In this document: positions 1 through 20,226 of the stretch, piece after piece
How positions within the stretch are numbered: position 1 is the first letter of the stretch
Layout of the letters: every line of letters starts with the position of its first letter
Origin: Ichthyophthirius multifiliis
Lineage: Eukaryota; Ciliophora; Oligohymenophorea; Hymenostomatida
Direction: 5' to 3'
Assembly: GCF_000220395.1 (NCBI RefSeq)
Contig: NW_004086420.1
Span: 1-64,000 of the forward strand
Length of the DNA stretch: 64,000 bases
The notes under the pieces: model-generated
What the model saw: the letters and a program-made list of their open reading frames with translations, nothing else
The model's database searches: none
What the model was told of the DNA's origin: nothing
Made by a program: the position numbers and the translations under genes

Positions 1-290
1 AAAAATAAAATATTTCTCATTTTTATTTATTAATAATAATAAATCAATTATTAAAATAAAATAAAAAACTATGTATTATAATTATATTATTTTTTTGTTC
101 TTTTAAAAATATATTTTTATTTATTTATAAAAAAAATACTAATTAAAAATAATATTTTTTAATTATTATATTTTTCAAAAACACATAAAAAAGAAAAAAT
201 AAATTATAAAAAATTTAAATAATTTTAAAAATAAAAAATAAAAAATATTAGACAAAAACTTAATATCTATTAAAAAAAAAAAAAAATACC

Positions 291-1426
291 ATGAAAAAAA
301 GGAACTAAAAAGCGTAATCTTAAATTGTAGCAAATAACTTAAATTTATTATATGATGAGCCTTAAAAAATATTTACTGAAAGGCCATATTTAGCATAAAA
401 TAATTAATAAATTATACTAAATACCGAAACTGATTAAAAATTAATAGAATCAATATCTTTAGAAGATAATAGATTTTAAACACGGAAATAAACATAAGAC
501 GAAATTAGAATGAGGTAAACTACAGAAGATAATCTTAATAATAATTTATTTAAGAGTATTCGACTTTTACATGATGATAAAGTTGTACATACTAATTCTA
601 AAAAAGAAAACGCTGAATAGAAAATAAATAGTAGTCATTATATAATATAAAAAAGTATCTATTAAAAAACTGCAACTAAAAAAGACTTTACAAATGATAT
701 TTATTCATAAAAAAAGATACTCTTATGTCTAAAGGAAACTATCAAGATGTATTTCCTTTAATATATGGTAATAATACTTTAATAAAAACAGTAAATAAAA
801 CGAATTTAATTTAAAGAGATATTCTGGCTTCTTTAGGAAGGAAAATGCAGATTTTCAAATTTATTTAATAACTTAGAAAATTCTAGCCTTTTAAAAATAT
901 GAACTATTTAAAAGATTATTAAATAAAAATTATAAATGATCTTGCATTTACAGATAAAAAAGATACTCTTAAGTAAAAATCTAGAATTTCGTAATAGTTT
1001 ATAAAAAGTATATATACTAAATATCAACATATTGTTTCTTAAACGAAAGAAATTTTTAACAAAATTAACACTTATAGACCTAAATAAAAATCTTTTTTGT
1101 CGAAAATAAATTTAATTCATCCTTCTAGTAAGCTAATGCAAGTTTGGGAAAATTTTCATTGTTTACTAATTATTATTTGTACTTTTTTGCTTCCTATTGA
1201 TGTAGTATTAGAAGTTAAATTTGTTGAAATATATACTAATATTTTTTAATATTATATTAAATTCTCTTAAATTTTTTTTCTTATTGATATTATACTAAAG
1301 TTTAATACTTAAGTATCTTATTAAGGCAAAATGATAAATTCAAGAAAGGAAATAGCTAATATATATTTTAAAACGAAGTTTGTTTAAGATTTAATAGCAT
1401 TAGCAGCGGTTTTTACAGGTATTATA

Positions 1427-1501
<75 letters not shown>

Positions 1502-3334
1502 TATTTTTTTATAGAATCTTTTGATTTATCTCGTTATATATAACTTCTTATAATTGTAAAATATTATACTTTAACTAGTATTGTTAAAACAAGATAAGAT
1601 GCCTTTGTAACTAATTAAGATGGAAACTATTAATATATTCTTTAGTTATTTAGACTTTTTTTAAAAATATGCTTTATTGGACATTTTTTTTCATGTGTGT
1701 TTTTATTTATTTTAACTATTGAATAAAAATTAGGCTATTAAGGTTGGATTTAGAAATTCGAAGAAAAAAATCAATTATTTTGGTATGAGAAGTAATACAA
1801 TTTCATAATAAAGATATATATACATATAAATAAAAATATATTTATAAATATATTTATATATATATAAATATATAATAAAGGTATATTTATTCTCTTTATT
1901 TCTGTGTTACTACTATGACTACAGTTGGATATGGAGATATAACTCCAAGTAATATAGTAGAAGTTGGATTTGTAATAGTATCATTAGTAGTTTTATGTAA
2001 TGATATATATATATATTTATATTTTAAAAATTTTAAAATAAATTATAGCTGGTGTATATGCTTATAGTTTTAACTTTATAGGCATGATAGTGTAAGATAT
2101 GAATAAAGAAAAGAAAAAATTTAAGAATGAATTATGTCTTTTAAATTATTATATGTTAAAGTTAAATATAAATAAAGACTTGAAATATTAAGTTAGAATG
2201 TTTTATTAAAATTAGCAAGGAGAAAAAGAAGATATTTCATTTGAAGATGAAGAGAATATTTTGAATAAACTATCACCTTTTCTACGAGAATAAATAATAA
2301 TTAATTCAAACACATAAATTTTGAAATAATGCGGTAGTCTTTTTTCCCAATTCACTTAAGAGTTTATCGAATAACTATGCCTATGTATGGAAAAAGTAAA
2401 AATTTTAAAAGACGAAATTATTTTTAGGCCTGGAGAAATTTAAAATGACCCATGTTTTTATTACATTGAAGATGGGTAAATAGACTTATTTATAGACGAT
2501 CCGAAGGTTTCTTATTATATTTAGTAAAAAAAAGATGAGAATAACTAAGAAATTAATTAAATAACAGGAAATAAAATTGTAAAAAGTTTAAAAAAAGGTG
2601 AATATTTTGGAGAAGTGAGTTTTTTTATGAATACGAAAAGATCCATAGGAGCCAAATGTTCGAAATTTTCGAAATGTTATATTATTTAAAGAAGTTAGTT
2701 TATAGAAATTCTGAAATAGTTTCCAAAAGATTTCGAAAATTATTGTATGATGAGAGACAAAATTATTTTCGATGGAATAAATATGTTAAAAGGTAAATGT
2801 TTTTCTTGTTAACATGAAGGACATAATATAAATGATTGCCATTTATTACATGCTAAATTTGATAAGGAAAAAATACTTTTAAAAGCGAATTTTAGAAATA
2901 AATAAGTTAATTATGATGGCTTTTTTAATAGAAATAAATAAAATAAATTGAAAAATTGCATTATTGAAAATTATAATATTGTATAAAAAACATTAAGTTA
3001 CCGTAAATATATATTAAAATAGAGATAAAAAGGAAAAACTTTTTCTGAAAATTTTAATGAAGAAAACGAGGAAAATACGAATGTGAATAACCCTTATTAA
3101 AATTTAGAAATAAATTATGACTAAATGAATATACATAATTAATTTTAATAGGATAATTAAAATATGGAAACAGAAAAATATGAAATATAAAAAAGTGAAG
3201 ATAAATTAATATATATAGATTCAATATGTTATAAATCAGAACAAAAATAAGGATTTAAAAAAAAATCATCATTTAATAAATAATTTAATAATGAAAATGC
3301 ACATGAAAATGAATATTATTAAATTAATAATTAA

Positions 3335-3389
<55 letters not shown>

Positions 3390-3868
3390 TCAATATTACA
3401 TTTGATTAGTCTAAGTTTATTATTAATGATGACTTTAATGATTATATTACAAAACTTTTAATAGATTTGACTAGTAGAATTCATTAAAAGGATGATTCGT
3501 AAAATAAATCAAAGAAAAAGTTAAAATTTATTACTAATTTTTAAAATTTGACAACCTCCAAAATGAAAATAGATTATAATTTCGTCGATAATTTATATGT
3601 CTATGAGACAAAGTAAGATTTTAGATATTATTTCCCATTATTTAATTATTCAAATATGATTAAGAATCTGCCAGTTACAAGCAGAGAAATTATCTTTTAA
3701 AATGTTGGTTATGGAAAATATACATATTATAATAGAATATTTTTAAAGAAAAAATTTCATAATGTTCAAAAAGGAAAAAATTACAGAAATAGAATTCCTA
3801 AAACTGGTATTTTTATATAAATATAAAATATTTTAAAAAATTTATATTAATATAATATATATATTTGA
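291..3868 (+). CDS. cyclic nucleotide-binding domain potassium channel
   Basis: Six-transmembrane K+ channel with a C-terminal cyclic-nucleotide-binding domain, a family much expanded in ciliates. After an N-terminal Gln-rich stretch come S1-S6, the pore with the K+ selectivity filter TVGYGD (codons at 1921-1938), then a CNBD with GEYFGEVSFF and a basic KRS in the phosphate-binding loop. Directly after the CNBD is a CCHC zinc knuckle (CFSCQHEGHNINDC), followed by a long Asn/Gln-rich tail with an (AAT)n poly-Asn run near 3333-3388. Three introns are clear: 1419-1514 (mostly TA), 1792-1880 and 1997-2048; removing them joins WYEK to YIYSLYFCVTT and SLVVL to SGVYAYSF. About 1,110 residues. ATG 291 is the first ATG of an open frame, but the frame needs one extra base in the A7 run at 709-715; otherwise translation could start at ATG 726. 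Ends at TGA 3866. Ligand and ion are inferred from the family. Confidence 0.88.
1431..1491. repeat. (TA)n inside channel intron 1
   Basis: About 30 uninterrupted TA units make up most of the intron at 1419-1514. Confidence 0.9.
3333..3388 (+). repeat. (AAT)n coding poly-Asn
   Basis: Triplet run in the C-terminal tail of the K+ channel; in frame it encodes consecutive Asn. Confidence 0.9.
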
Positions 3869-4336
3869 AGAGGAAATAAAATATTGAATATCTTTAAAAA
3901 TACTTAAATAATGAAAAAAAAATTAAATTTATAAATGAAATTATTCAGATTTTTAATATAGATATAATACTAAAAATTTTAATATTATAATAAAATTTAA
4001 ATAAAATAAATAAAAATAAATTATAAATTTATAATAAAACATTATTAGTATTATAAATTTTGAATCATGTTAATAAATATTATATAAAATTTATTTTTGA
4101 CTAGATTATATAATTAAGATAATAAATAAAGACAAATATGTATTATATTAAAAAAAAATTAATATAAAAAAAAAAATTATATAAATATAAATAAAATATA
4201 TAAAATAAAAATTAAATTAAATAACATATTTATATAAATAATTATATTTAATATCATTTATATTAGTAATAATTATTAAAAAAATTATTTTTAAAAAAAT
4301 AATAATAGATATTATGATAACTATTAATATTATTAC

Positions 4337-4379
<43 letters not shown>

Positions 4380-4907
4380 ATTTTTTTATTTTTTTATTTT
4401 TTTTTCATTTAATTTTTAATACCATTATTTTTTTTATTTAATAATTTTTTGTATTTATATTAAATCAATTTTATTTCTTTAAATATTTTTTTTTATATAT
4501 TTATATTTTTTATTTTAATAATTTATATTTTTTTTTAATTTGTATTTTTAATTTATAATTTTAAATTTATATTAGATTTTTTTTTTATATTTTATTCTTA
4601 TTTTAATTTTTATATAAAATATATAATTTATTTTTAATTTTTATATTATATATAATTAATTTTTTTTTTATAGGTTTTATATATTTATTTAAATTTATAA
4701 AATTAATAAATTATTTATTGTTTATATTTAAATTAATTTTTATTTATTTAATTTATATATATTTTTATAAATTCTTTTGTATATTCTTTTGTATTTTTTT
4801 TTTTTTTTTTTTTTTTAATAATATAATAAACTCGAAAATTCTGTAATTTGTTCTCTGTCTTTATATGTATTTTTTTAAATTTGAAATAATTTGTATATTT
4901 ACTATAT
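3869..4907. other. intergenic A/T spacer between convergent genes
   Basis: Nothing gene-like is seen on either strand. It lies between the 3' ends of the channel and PI4K genes and holds long A and T runs and a (TTA)n microsatellite at about 4333-4377. If the PI4K reading frame is corrected by one base, that gene ends at 5075 and this spacer becomes longer. Confidence 0.6.
4333..4377. repeat. (TTA)n microsatellite, intergenic
   Basis: About 15 TTA units between the convergent channel and PI4K genes. Confidence 0.85.
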
Positions 4908-12166
<7,259 letters not shown>

Positions 12167-12275
12167 TTTTATATTTTTCAACCTAATTTAATTTACTTTT
12201 TGTTATTTATATTAGATAAAAAAAAATATTATATATATTTAAAAATGTATAAAAAATAAATAATAATAATAAAAT

Positions 12276-12324
<49 letters not shown>

Positions 12325-13549
12325 TCATATACTTATTATATATTCTCTAAAATATGTTAAGGAATAGATATTATAAATAAAAAAATTATATTATTTCAAA
12401 AATATTAAAATTTTAAAAAATAATAATTCTGATTATTTAAAACCTTTTAAAATTTAGAAAAAAAGTTTTTAAACATAAAGTAAGTTTTAACTTTTAAATT
12501 ATTTTAATAAAAAACTATTTAAAATTTATTTAATAATAAAATTAAATACATATAATAAGTATGAATGTAAATATTTGTAGCTTCATAATTTTTATAAATA
12601 AAATTTATAAGAATTCTTTTTAAAATACATGATTTCATTAATATAATAAATTATATTTTTGTTTCATAACTATAATAAAATTTATTTTAAAAAATTATAA
12701 TTTAGGTATATTTTCCAGTAATCATACAACTATTTTTTAAGAAAATAATATATAATTAATATTTAATTTAATATCAATATCTATAAAAAAAAATATTAAG
12801 ATATATTATTTTAGTATAATTATTTTATTTATAAACTAGTTTACAAATATAAAAATTATTGACAGAAATGTTATAATTTTTTATAAAATATAGAATATTT
12901 ATAACTAGAAATAAAAAAGAATTTAGTTTAAAAATTAAACAAATAAATGACATAATTAATATAATTATAATATATAGTATATTAGCATTTTAATAAAGTT
13001 TAAAAAAATAAAAATCTTTACTATTTTTGAGTCAATAAAAACATAAAAAAAAATGTAATATATAAATTTAAAAACAATAAATTATAAAATTTATTAGTAT
13101 AATAAATCATAAATTGTTCTCAAATGTACAAATGTAAGTTTTTAATACTAATTATTAAATATATAAATAATTAATGTTTCTTATAAACAAAAAATAGTAA
13201 AAAATATTATAGTTATTTGTAATATTATTTATAAAAAAATTATTCTTTATCAATTTTTATAATATAATGAATTATTTTTCTTATTTATAAGTTTTATATA
13301 TTAGTAATTTATAATTATTAAGCTATTCATTTATTTAATTATTATTATTCTGTTCAATAATTTAATTAATTAAACATCAAGAAATAATTAGATTAAATAT
13401 ATATATATATATATATATAAATTAAAATCTTAATAAAATAAAAAGTAAATAAAATCAATTATAATCTTATATAAAATTATTTAAAAAATAAAATAAAATT
13501 TCCCAAAACAAACATTTTTATATAATATATAAATGCCAATAAAAACAAA
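12167..13549. other. intergenic spacer upstream of PI4K
   Basis: About 1.4 kb without a supportable gene. It contains the 5' flank of the minus-strand PI4K gene, including a (TA)n tract at about 12276-12316, and the 3' flank of the ALDH12 gene. Composition is nearly pure A/T; I see no promoter motif I could name. Confidence 0.55.
12276..12316. repeat. (TA)n microsatellite 5' of PI4K
   Basis: About 20 TA units with one C interruption, roughly 110 bases upstream of the PI4K ATG on the minus strand. Confidence 0.85.
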
Positions 13550-15202
13550 TCACGAACAATCAGGCGTTTTCCATCCATCTTCAATAGCAATATCTTAAAT
13601 AACTTCCCTGTGAGTAGTCCAAACATGCAAAATGGCTTCTTTAGTTCCAATACCAGCCCCTCTCGGATCTCCACAAGGTCCGAACCAATGATTTTAGGGT
13701 GCTCCAGTAGTCCTAGCCCTAATTCCCGTATAAGTGACTCCATTGATAGTATTTGAGGCAATTTTATTAATAAAAACCATATCATTAGAAACTACGGCTG
13801 CAGTAAGATGATTTTCCATTTAATTGAAATGTTAGAGTACTTCGTTTAGTTCGTTGTCATCTTTATATTCTGTTATGATTTAGAAAGGTCCGAAAGTTCC
13901 TTTGTTGCCAAATTCAAAATTTTTAGAGATTGTTTTAAAGGCAAAAATATCGCCGTAGGCTCATATGAGCCATATATTTCTGGGATTTAGTGATTTTTTA
14001 ATACTTTACCTCCAAAAAGTAACTTTGCGCCTTCTAGTTTTAATAATTAATCAACATGATGTTATATTTATTGGTTATTCCAAGTCAAAACAGGTCCTAT
14101 GGTTAAATCTGAAAGCTTTCTTCGGCTTTGTAGAGCCTTTAGTTTATCCAAAAAACCGTTTTTTATCCAATTTTAATGGCAATATAGGATACTTTAAGCC
14201 GAACATTTTTAACCAGTAGCAGCATATGCATCTTAATCACATTGCCAGGCTACATAGTCTATATTTGAGACATCAGGACCTTATAATTTCCAGTCAAAAC
14301 CCGCGTCTTCGATTTTAACTTTTCCATGTGTCAATTTACTTAATTTTTCTGCAACTTTAGATGACCCAGTGAATTAGATTAATCTATATTTGCTCTCTAA
14401 GATTACCCTCTCCATATCCTAAGGCTAACAGTTCAAAAAATCTAAATCATGAGCAGGAAGACCATTATGTAAGGCAAATCTTAAAATTGTTCCATCACTA
14501 AAGCTACTTTAGAGTCTACTCTTAGTGTAGGACGATTCCCAGTTATTAATGCACCGAATAATTACAAAACAGGAATCTCTATTGGGAAATTAAATGGACA
14601 AATTATACTCACAGGACCATAAGGCCAGCGATAGCCGGTTGATTATTGTCCTTAATGATCGCCGGGTACGGAGAACGATTTAGATAAAAAACGAGGATTA
14701 TCACCTGTAAAATTTTCTAAAAAGCGGCGAGTTACTACTACTTCACCTTATGCTTATATGTAACTTTTTGGCATTACCTATATTTTATATATTTATATTT
14801 ATATACATAATTTATTTCTACCCTTTAAGTTAAGACAGTAAAGAATTTCTCTATTTCGGGTTTTCTTAATTCTTCGGATAATTTTAGTAATAGTTAACCA
14901 TATTATTAATATCTTTGGGGGTTTTTTAAAGGATTATGGAGGCCGGATAAGGGAACTTATTTTACGTTGTTTATAAAATCGGTTAATTCATCGTCTTTAG
15001 TCTCGGGGACTTGGAGTATTTTTTCACCGTTTAATGGGTCGACTATTGTTGTATATTCACGGGTGAAACGCCATTCACCTTTGACGAAATTCTAGAGCTT
15101 GTATGGGTTAGATTTATTAAGTTTATATGGATTACATGTGGCCCAAGATGGTATTTCTGAGAAATTTCTTTAGAGGACTTTTTAGAGTTATTTTTAGATC
15201 AT
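13550..15202 (-). CDS. delta-1-pyrroline-5-carboxylate dehydrogenase, ALDH12 type
   Basis: Oxidises pyrroline-5-carboxylate / glutamate semialdehyde to glutamate with NAD+, the last step of proline breakdown in mitochondria. It matches the plant-type ALDH12 family along its whole length: an N-terminal block around VKGEWRF and DPLNGE, GYRWPYGPV, EDAGFDWK containing the general-base region, the catalytic-cysteine block GQKCSAQ near 14200, and the diagnostic RARTTGAPQNHWFGP and GDPRGAGIGT near the end. One 44-nt intron at 14778-14821 joins TQR to VMPKSY exactly as in homologues. The start at 15200-15202 gives MIQKQLQKVLQRNFS, a basic helix plausible as a mitochondrial presequence. TGA at 13550. 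About 536 residues, normal for the family. Two one-base losses (about 13894-13900 and the A4 run at 14483-14486) break the frame but leave all motifs intact, so sequencing error is likelier than a pseudogene. Confidence 0.92.
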
Positions 15203-17573
15203 TTTTTTGTTTAGTTTTTTTATTTTTCTTTGGTATATATTTAATTTTTTATTTAAATTATTTTATTTTTATTTTTTTAATATTTATAAAGTTTTATAAG
15301 ATTTTAGGATATTTGGAATTTTAATACATTATAAAATAATGTGATTAGTAAATTGACAAATATACTTTTTTATTTTAAATTTTATTTTTTTATATATAAA
15401 ACATAAACATTATTTTTTATTATTTTAAGAATTATTTAATAGTGTTTTTTTTTTAAAATTAATTATATGTGTTTCTAAAATAATATATTTAATAAATAAA
15501 CTTATTTATATTTTTTATTTATTTTATTTTTTCCAAAATAAAAATATATTTTAATTTTTTTTTATAAATTATTATAATTCATTTTTATTAAAAATAAATA
15601 TTGAAATATTTGATATAAGCTTTATTATATTAGAACTAATAAAAATAAAGCTAAAAATATAAAGACAATAAAAAAAAAGCTTTTAATAAAAAATTAATTT
15701 TTGTTATGTTTTATACCACAATTAAAAAATAAATATAATATTTAAAAAATATTAGTTATAATATATTTTTTTTATAAAAATAAATAAAATAATGATATTA
15801 TATAAAATAAAAAACAATAATATATAACATATATTAACTTATATATAGCCTAAGGCATAACTTTATATCTTCAAAATAATTAAAAATAATCTAGGTTCTA
15901 AATTTAAAACTTTGCTATAAGCTATATAAACTCTAAAATTTTCCTTAATTTTCTTTATTTTAAATTTCCTTTTTATATAAATATTAAACTAAATTTTTTA
16001 TCATCTCAAACTCGTATATATTTGTTTATTAATCCACTTAATAACTAAAAATAATTTTCAGTCCTTGTTATTTTATAAATATAAAATGTCCCAAATAGAA
16101 TTTATATAAAAAACTTTTAAAAATAAACAATATAATTTTCTAGTTTTTTTCAGTTCAAAAATCTTTTTATTTCCAATACATTTTTATTTTAAACATAAAA
16201 TGTTTAATCCAGACATCCATTATACTATTTAACAACTCAATTGCACTTAAGTAAAATTATTTAAAAATAACACAATCATATTAAAATTAATAGACATAAT
16301 ATAAAGCACATAATTTTGTTTTTTAAGCATTTGGTAATATTAATATCCATAAACTTTGTTTTTATATAAATACTAATAAATTTTAATAAGTAATAAAGAT
16401 ATTTATATTATTGAAAATGAAATTGAGTATTTAACATAATTTTTATTCTTAATCTTTATTTATATATTAATAAGAAAATTATTGGTTATAAATGAAATTT
16501 TGAATAGAAAAATGATAAAAATATATAATAAAAAAGTTAAGTATACGCGACATAATTAAAATTAGGTTTTATTTAGAAAAAATACATTTATTAAATATAG
16601 AATGATAATAAAAAAAATATACATTAATAATATAAAAAAATAATAAATAAAAATAAGTTTAAATATAGTATAATAATAAAGATATTTATATATATAAATA
16701 TTATATAAATATATAAAGAAATATATTTTTTTATAAATTATATAAAAATTTTTAAATATTTATATATATTCATTAATATTTTTTTTAATTTTTTCAATAA
16801 TTATTTGTAATATTTTATATCATATTATATCTATTTTTATTTTTATATTTTATTTTTTTAATTTTATATTTTATTTTTATTTATTATATTTTTTTTAAAT
16901 ATATTTTTATTTTAAAGTCTTAATTTAATAATTTCTTAATTTATTTTGATATTTTATTTTTTTTAATTCTTATTTTTTGAAAAAAAATATATATTATTTT
17001 ATTAATATGCATTTAATATAATTTTCAATAAATATTATATTATATATATTTTTTATATTAAATTAATTCTCTTCATATATTTATTTTATAAAATATTATA
17101 AAACTATAAATATTACAAATATTTTTATTATTTTTTTATTCATTTTTTAAAAAATTTTTGAAAATTTGTTTAAATTTATTAATATTTTTATTTTTACTTT
17201 TTATATAATTTTAAACATTAGAATTTAAATTTTAATAATCTGATATATCTGCAATAATTTTTATAGTTTGATTAATTTTTAAAAATAATTTTAAGTAATG
17301 TAGTATTATAAATATTATTAATATTTATATTTTTTATTAAATTATTTTCTATTTATATTTAATAATATTTAAATATATTTTTTATATATATATTTTAATA
17401 ATTCATATATTATTTTCAAAAAAATAATCATTATTATATTTAAACCTTATTTTAAATAATATTAAAATAATTAAAATTTGTTTTTTTTAAAAAAAAATAA
17501 TAATTATAAAATAAATTTAAATATAAATAATTATAAAATATATTTAAATAAAACAAATCAAATCAAATCAAAT
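15203..17573. other. long divergent intergenic region
   Basis: 2.4 kb between the starts of ALDH12 (-) and the F-box gene (+), so it should hold both promoters. Most is almost pure A/T. A part at about 15850-16450 is visibly less A/T-rich and carries a minus-strand open frame (about 15579-16165, TGA-terminated) with a charged middle section; I recognise nothing in it and it may be chance. A (CAAAT)n run at about 17551-17573 abuts the F-box ATG. Confidence 0.5.
17551..17573 (+). repeat. (CAAAT)n abutting an ATG
   Basis: Four copies of a 5-base unit directly before ATG 17574 of the F-box-like gene, thus in its 5' leader or promoter. Confidence 0.85.
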
Positions 17574-20006
17574 ATGGAAAATATAGATTAATAAAATGAC
17601 ATTTAAAATTAATAAAACAATCAGACTTAAGAAAATGTATAAGGCTTTTAATAAGAAAATCAAAATGAAATTAACAATGAATAAAATGAAAATTAAGATA
17701 ATTAAAATGAAAATAATCCGCAATAAAATAACTCAAATGAGCCACTTTATTTGATAATGAACTAAATAAATAATATAAATTATAATATATTTTTATAAGA
17801 AGAAAGCTTCCAATAAGTTATAAATATAATGAAATTAGAAGAAGATATATAATTTGATAATATAGATTTTAGAAATAATAATTAAGACGGAAACATTAAT
17901 TTAGAAATAGAGAAAATAATAAAGAAAAGCCAAGAAAAGCAATAAATAATAATTAATTTTATTTTATAAATTTACTAAACTTAAATGCCTGGAGAACAAA
18001 TGAATAATTTAGAGAAAATAATGGGAATTTTGAAAAGTAAATATAAAGAAATTTATATTAAAAAAAATAGTTCTCCTTAGATTTAATTTTGTACATCATG
18101 TTAATGTCATGAGAAAAAGCCTAATTAAAATACACAAATTTAAGATATATAAGATGTTAATGATAATTAATTAATTTTTATATAAGAAAAAAAAGATTAA
18201 TATGTAGATAATTAATATATATGCTAGTAAGATATAAATGAAAATATATAAATAGAATAATAATAAAACGATTTATTATAAGAACATAGTGATATCAAAT
18301 AAAATTAGGATGATTTATAATAAGTTTTTGATAATAATATTTGTTAATAATAATAAAAATTAAACGGAAAGTTTTAAAAAATATAAGATTTTAATTAAGA
18401 GATTGATCAAAATAATAAAAAAATAAATAATTATAATCAATAAATATACGAAAATAAATAAAAAATAATAGAATGTTAGTAAATAATTAACTAAAATAAC
18501 ACTGAAATAATAAACCAATAAAAATAATTTTCCTAAATCATAAATTAAAATTAAAATAATGTCGTATAATCCGATAAAAAAATTCAAACAGATACTAGAG
18601 AATATGAAGAATACAAGGAAGAAGAACTACAAAAAGATTCTTAATAAAATAACTTTTTAATGTCGGTTAGATAAATCAATTAAATTTTATAAATGAAGTT
18701 TGTAGATATGTAATTATTTAAAAAATATGATCCAATAGAAAACTCTATAACATTTGAAATGAGTAATTCATATACAGTTATATTAAAAAGTAATGAACAT
18801 ATAAACTATAGTACAGAGTCTTTATGTTCAAAAATACCCCATTTTGTATTTTAGGATCATATATTCCCGTTTTTAAGTTCTTATGAATTATTTAAAATGA
18901 GAGCTGTCTGTAATGAATGGAGAATAATGGTAAGGGAAGTATGGCATAATACATTCAAAAGAGATATGTAGGAATAATTAATGGTAAGTGATATAATAAA
19001 AGATATTGAATAATAGTTTAATATAGTTTAATTCAGGAGTATATTTCTATAAAGAATTTTTATACTTTTGAAAGGGATTCTCGGAAATATTAATTGGGAA
19101 GAAATTGAGAGTAAATTTTTATAAGATTAATTAAATTTAAAAGAGAAAAAAATAATTTTTTCAATACTGAAATTATTAGGAGTTTATTTTGATAATAATA
19201 GAAATGTGAATTGTTTATAAGATTTTGATGAAGCAAAAGACTTTGATAATTTTAAAACTGAAATAAATGTTAATTTAAGGGAATATATGAATTCTATTTT
19301 TGGAAGTAATTTTAATTTTTTAAAATCTTACGAAATTAAAAAATTCAAGTAAAATTTCTTCTAAAATAGCGATTTATAAGCTATTTCTTATTTAAATGAA
19401 GAAGATAAAAATTGTCTTTTAATGGTTTTATATTTAAAATAAGTATATATATATGCATTGATAAAAAACCATATATAAGCAGCTTAAATTTACATTCAGT
19501 TTTCTAAATAAAGGCTGGATAAAATTTCTAAAGGTTTTGTTTAGAATAAAGAGTTTTTAGAAGGCGCGTTTAAAATTTTACTTTTGAGAAATGTTAAGAT
19601 TGTTAATAAAAAAATTGTTTCGGATGAATATGAAGAGCCATAAAATTTGTTTTAGAATATTAATGGGGAGGAGAATGAGGAAAATCAAATTTAATAAGAA
19701 AGTGATGTTTCTAAATTGTTAAAGTCAGTCTTTAATATTTAAAAAAATAATGAAATTGAACCAGATTTTATTATTTAAAAAAAAGGATATGTTACAAATG
19801 TTTTCTTAGATTAGGGAACAAAACTTGATATAATTTTAAGTTGTGTAGCAAGCTTTGGAAATAATTAAATATATAATAATAACTTGGAAGAAGGAGAAAA
19901 TAATTTATAAGAGGATAATTAAATTTTTTGTTAATAAAAATTATTTAAAGATGAAAATAATTAAAAAAATGAAAATTTTGAAATAAATAATAAAAAAAAT
20001 TAATGA
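17574..20006 (+). CDS. Gln/Asn-rich protein with F-box-like motif
   Basis: Intronless 810-residue reading frame ending at TGA 20004-20006, with length exactly divisible by three. The N-terminal half is low-complexity Gln/Asn with acidic residues, much of it encoded by TAA. At about residues 420-460 there is an F-box-like segment (IPHFVFQDHIFPFL, then YELFKMRAVCNEWR), which has the family pattern of a hydrophobic helix followed by a conserved Cys/Trp helix; F-box proteins bring substrates to SCF ubiquitin ligases through Skp1. The C-terminal half is predicted helical without a repeat I can name, so the substrate-binding part is unknown. Alternative: a divergent protein that only resembles an F-box by its Leu/Trp pattern. 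ATG 17574 follows a (CAAAT)n repeat and is the first in-frame ATG. Confidence 0.62.
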
Positions 20007-20226
20007 TAATTTTTTTTTTAAATAAAAAAAGTTTTTTTTTTTTTTTTTTTTTTTTTCGTCATTAATAAATTTTTTAAACATAGTAAATTTTTTATACACA
20101 ATTTATAAATATATATATATAAATTATTAAAACAAAAATAATCAATAAAAAATATAATTAAATGAAAAAATAATTATAAGAAATTATAATAGTTATAAAA
20201 AAATAATTGGCTTTATAAAAAAAAGC

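Noticed and set aside
1-290. Telomere or chromosome end at the left edge
   Set aside because: Only A/T runs are present; no G4T2/C4A2-type repeats are seen at either edge.
13477-13785. 102-codon minus-strand ORF
   Set aside because: Same strand as ALDH12 but another frame; it is a shadow of the strongly conserved C-terminal ALDH12 coding sequence.
13550-15202. ALDH12 as a pseudogene
   Set aside because: Only two single-base losses, all catalytic and structural motifs intact and the intron splices correctly; error is likelier than decay.
15841-15900. Possible tRNA-like fold near a GGTTCTAAATT box
   Set aside because: No cloverleaf with proper acceptor and anticodon stems could be drawn and the A-box is poor.
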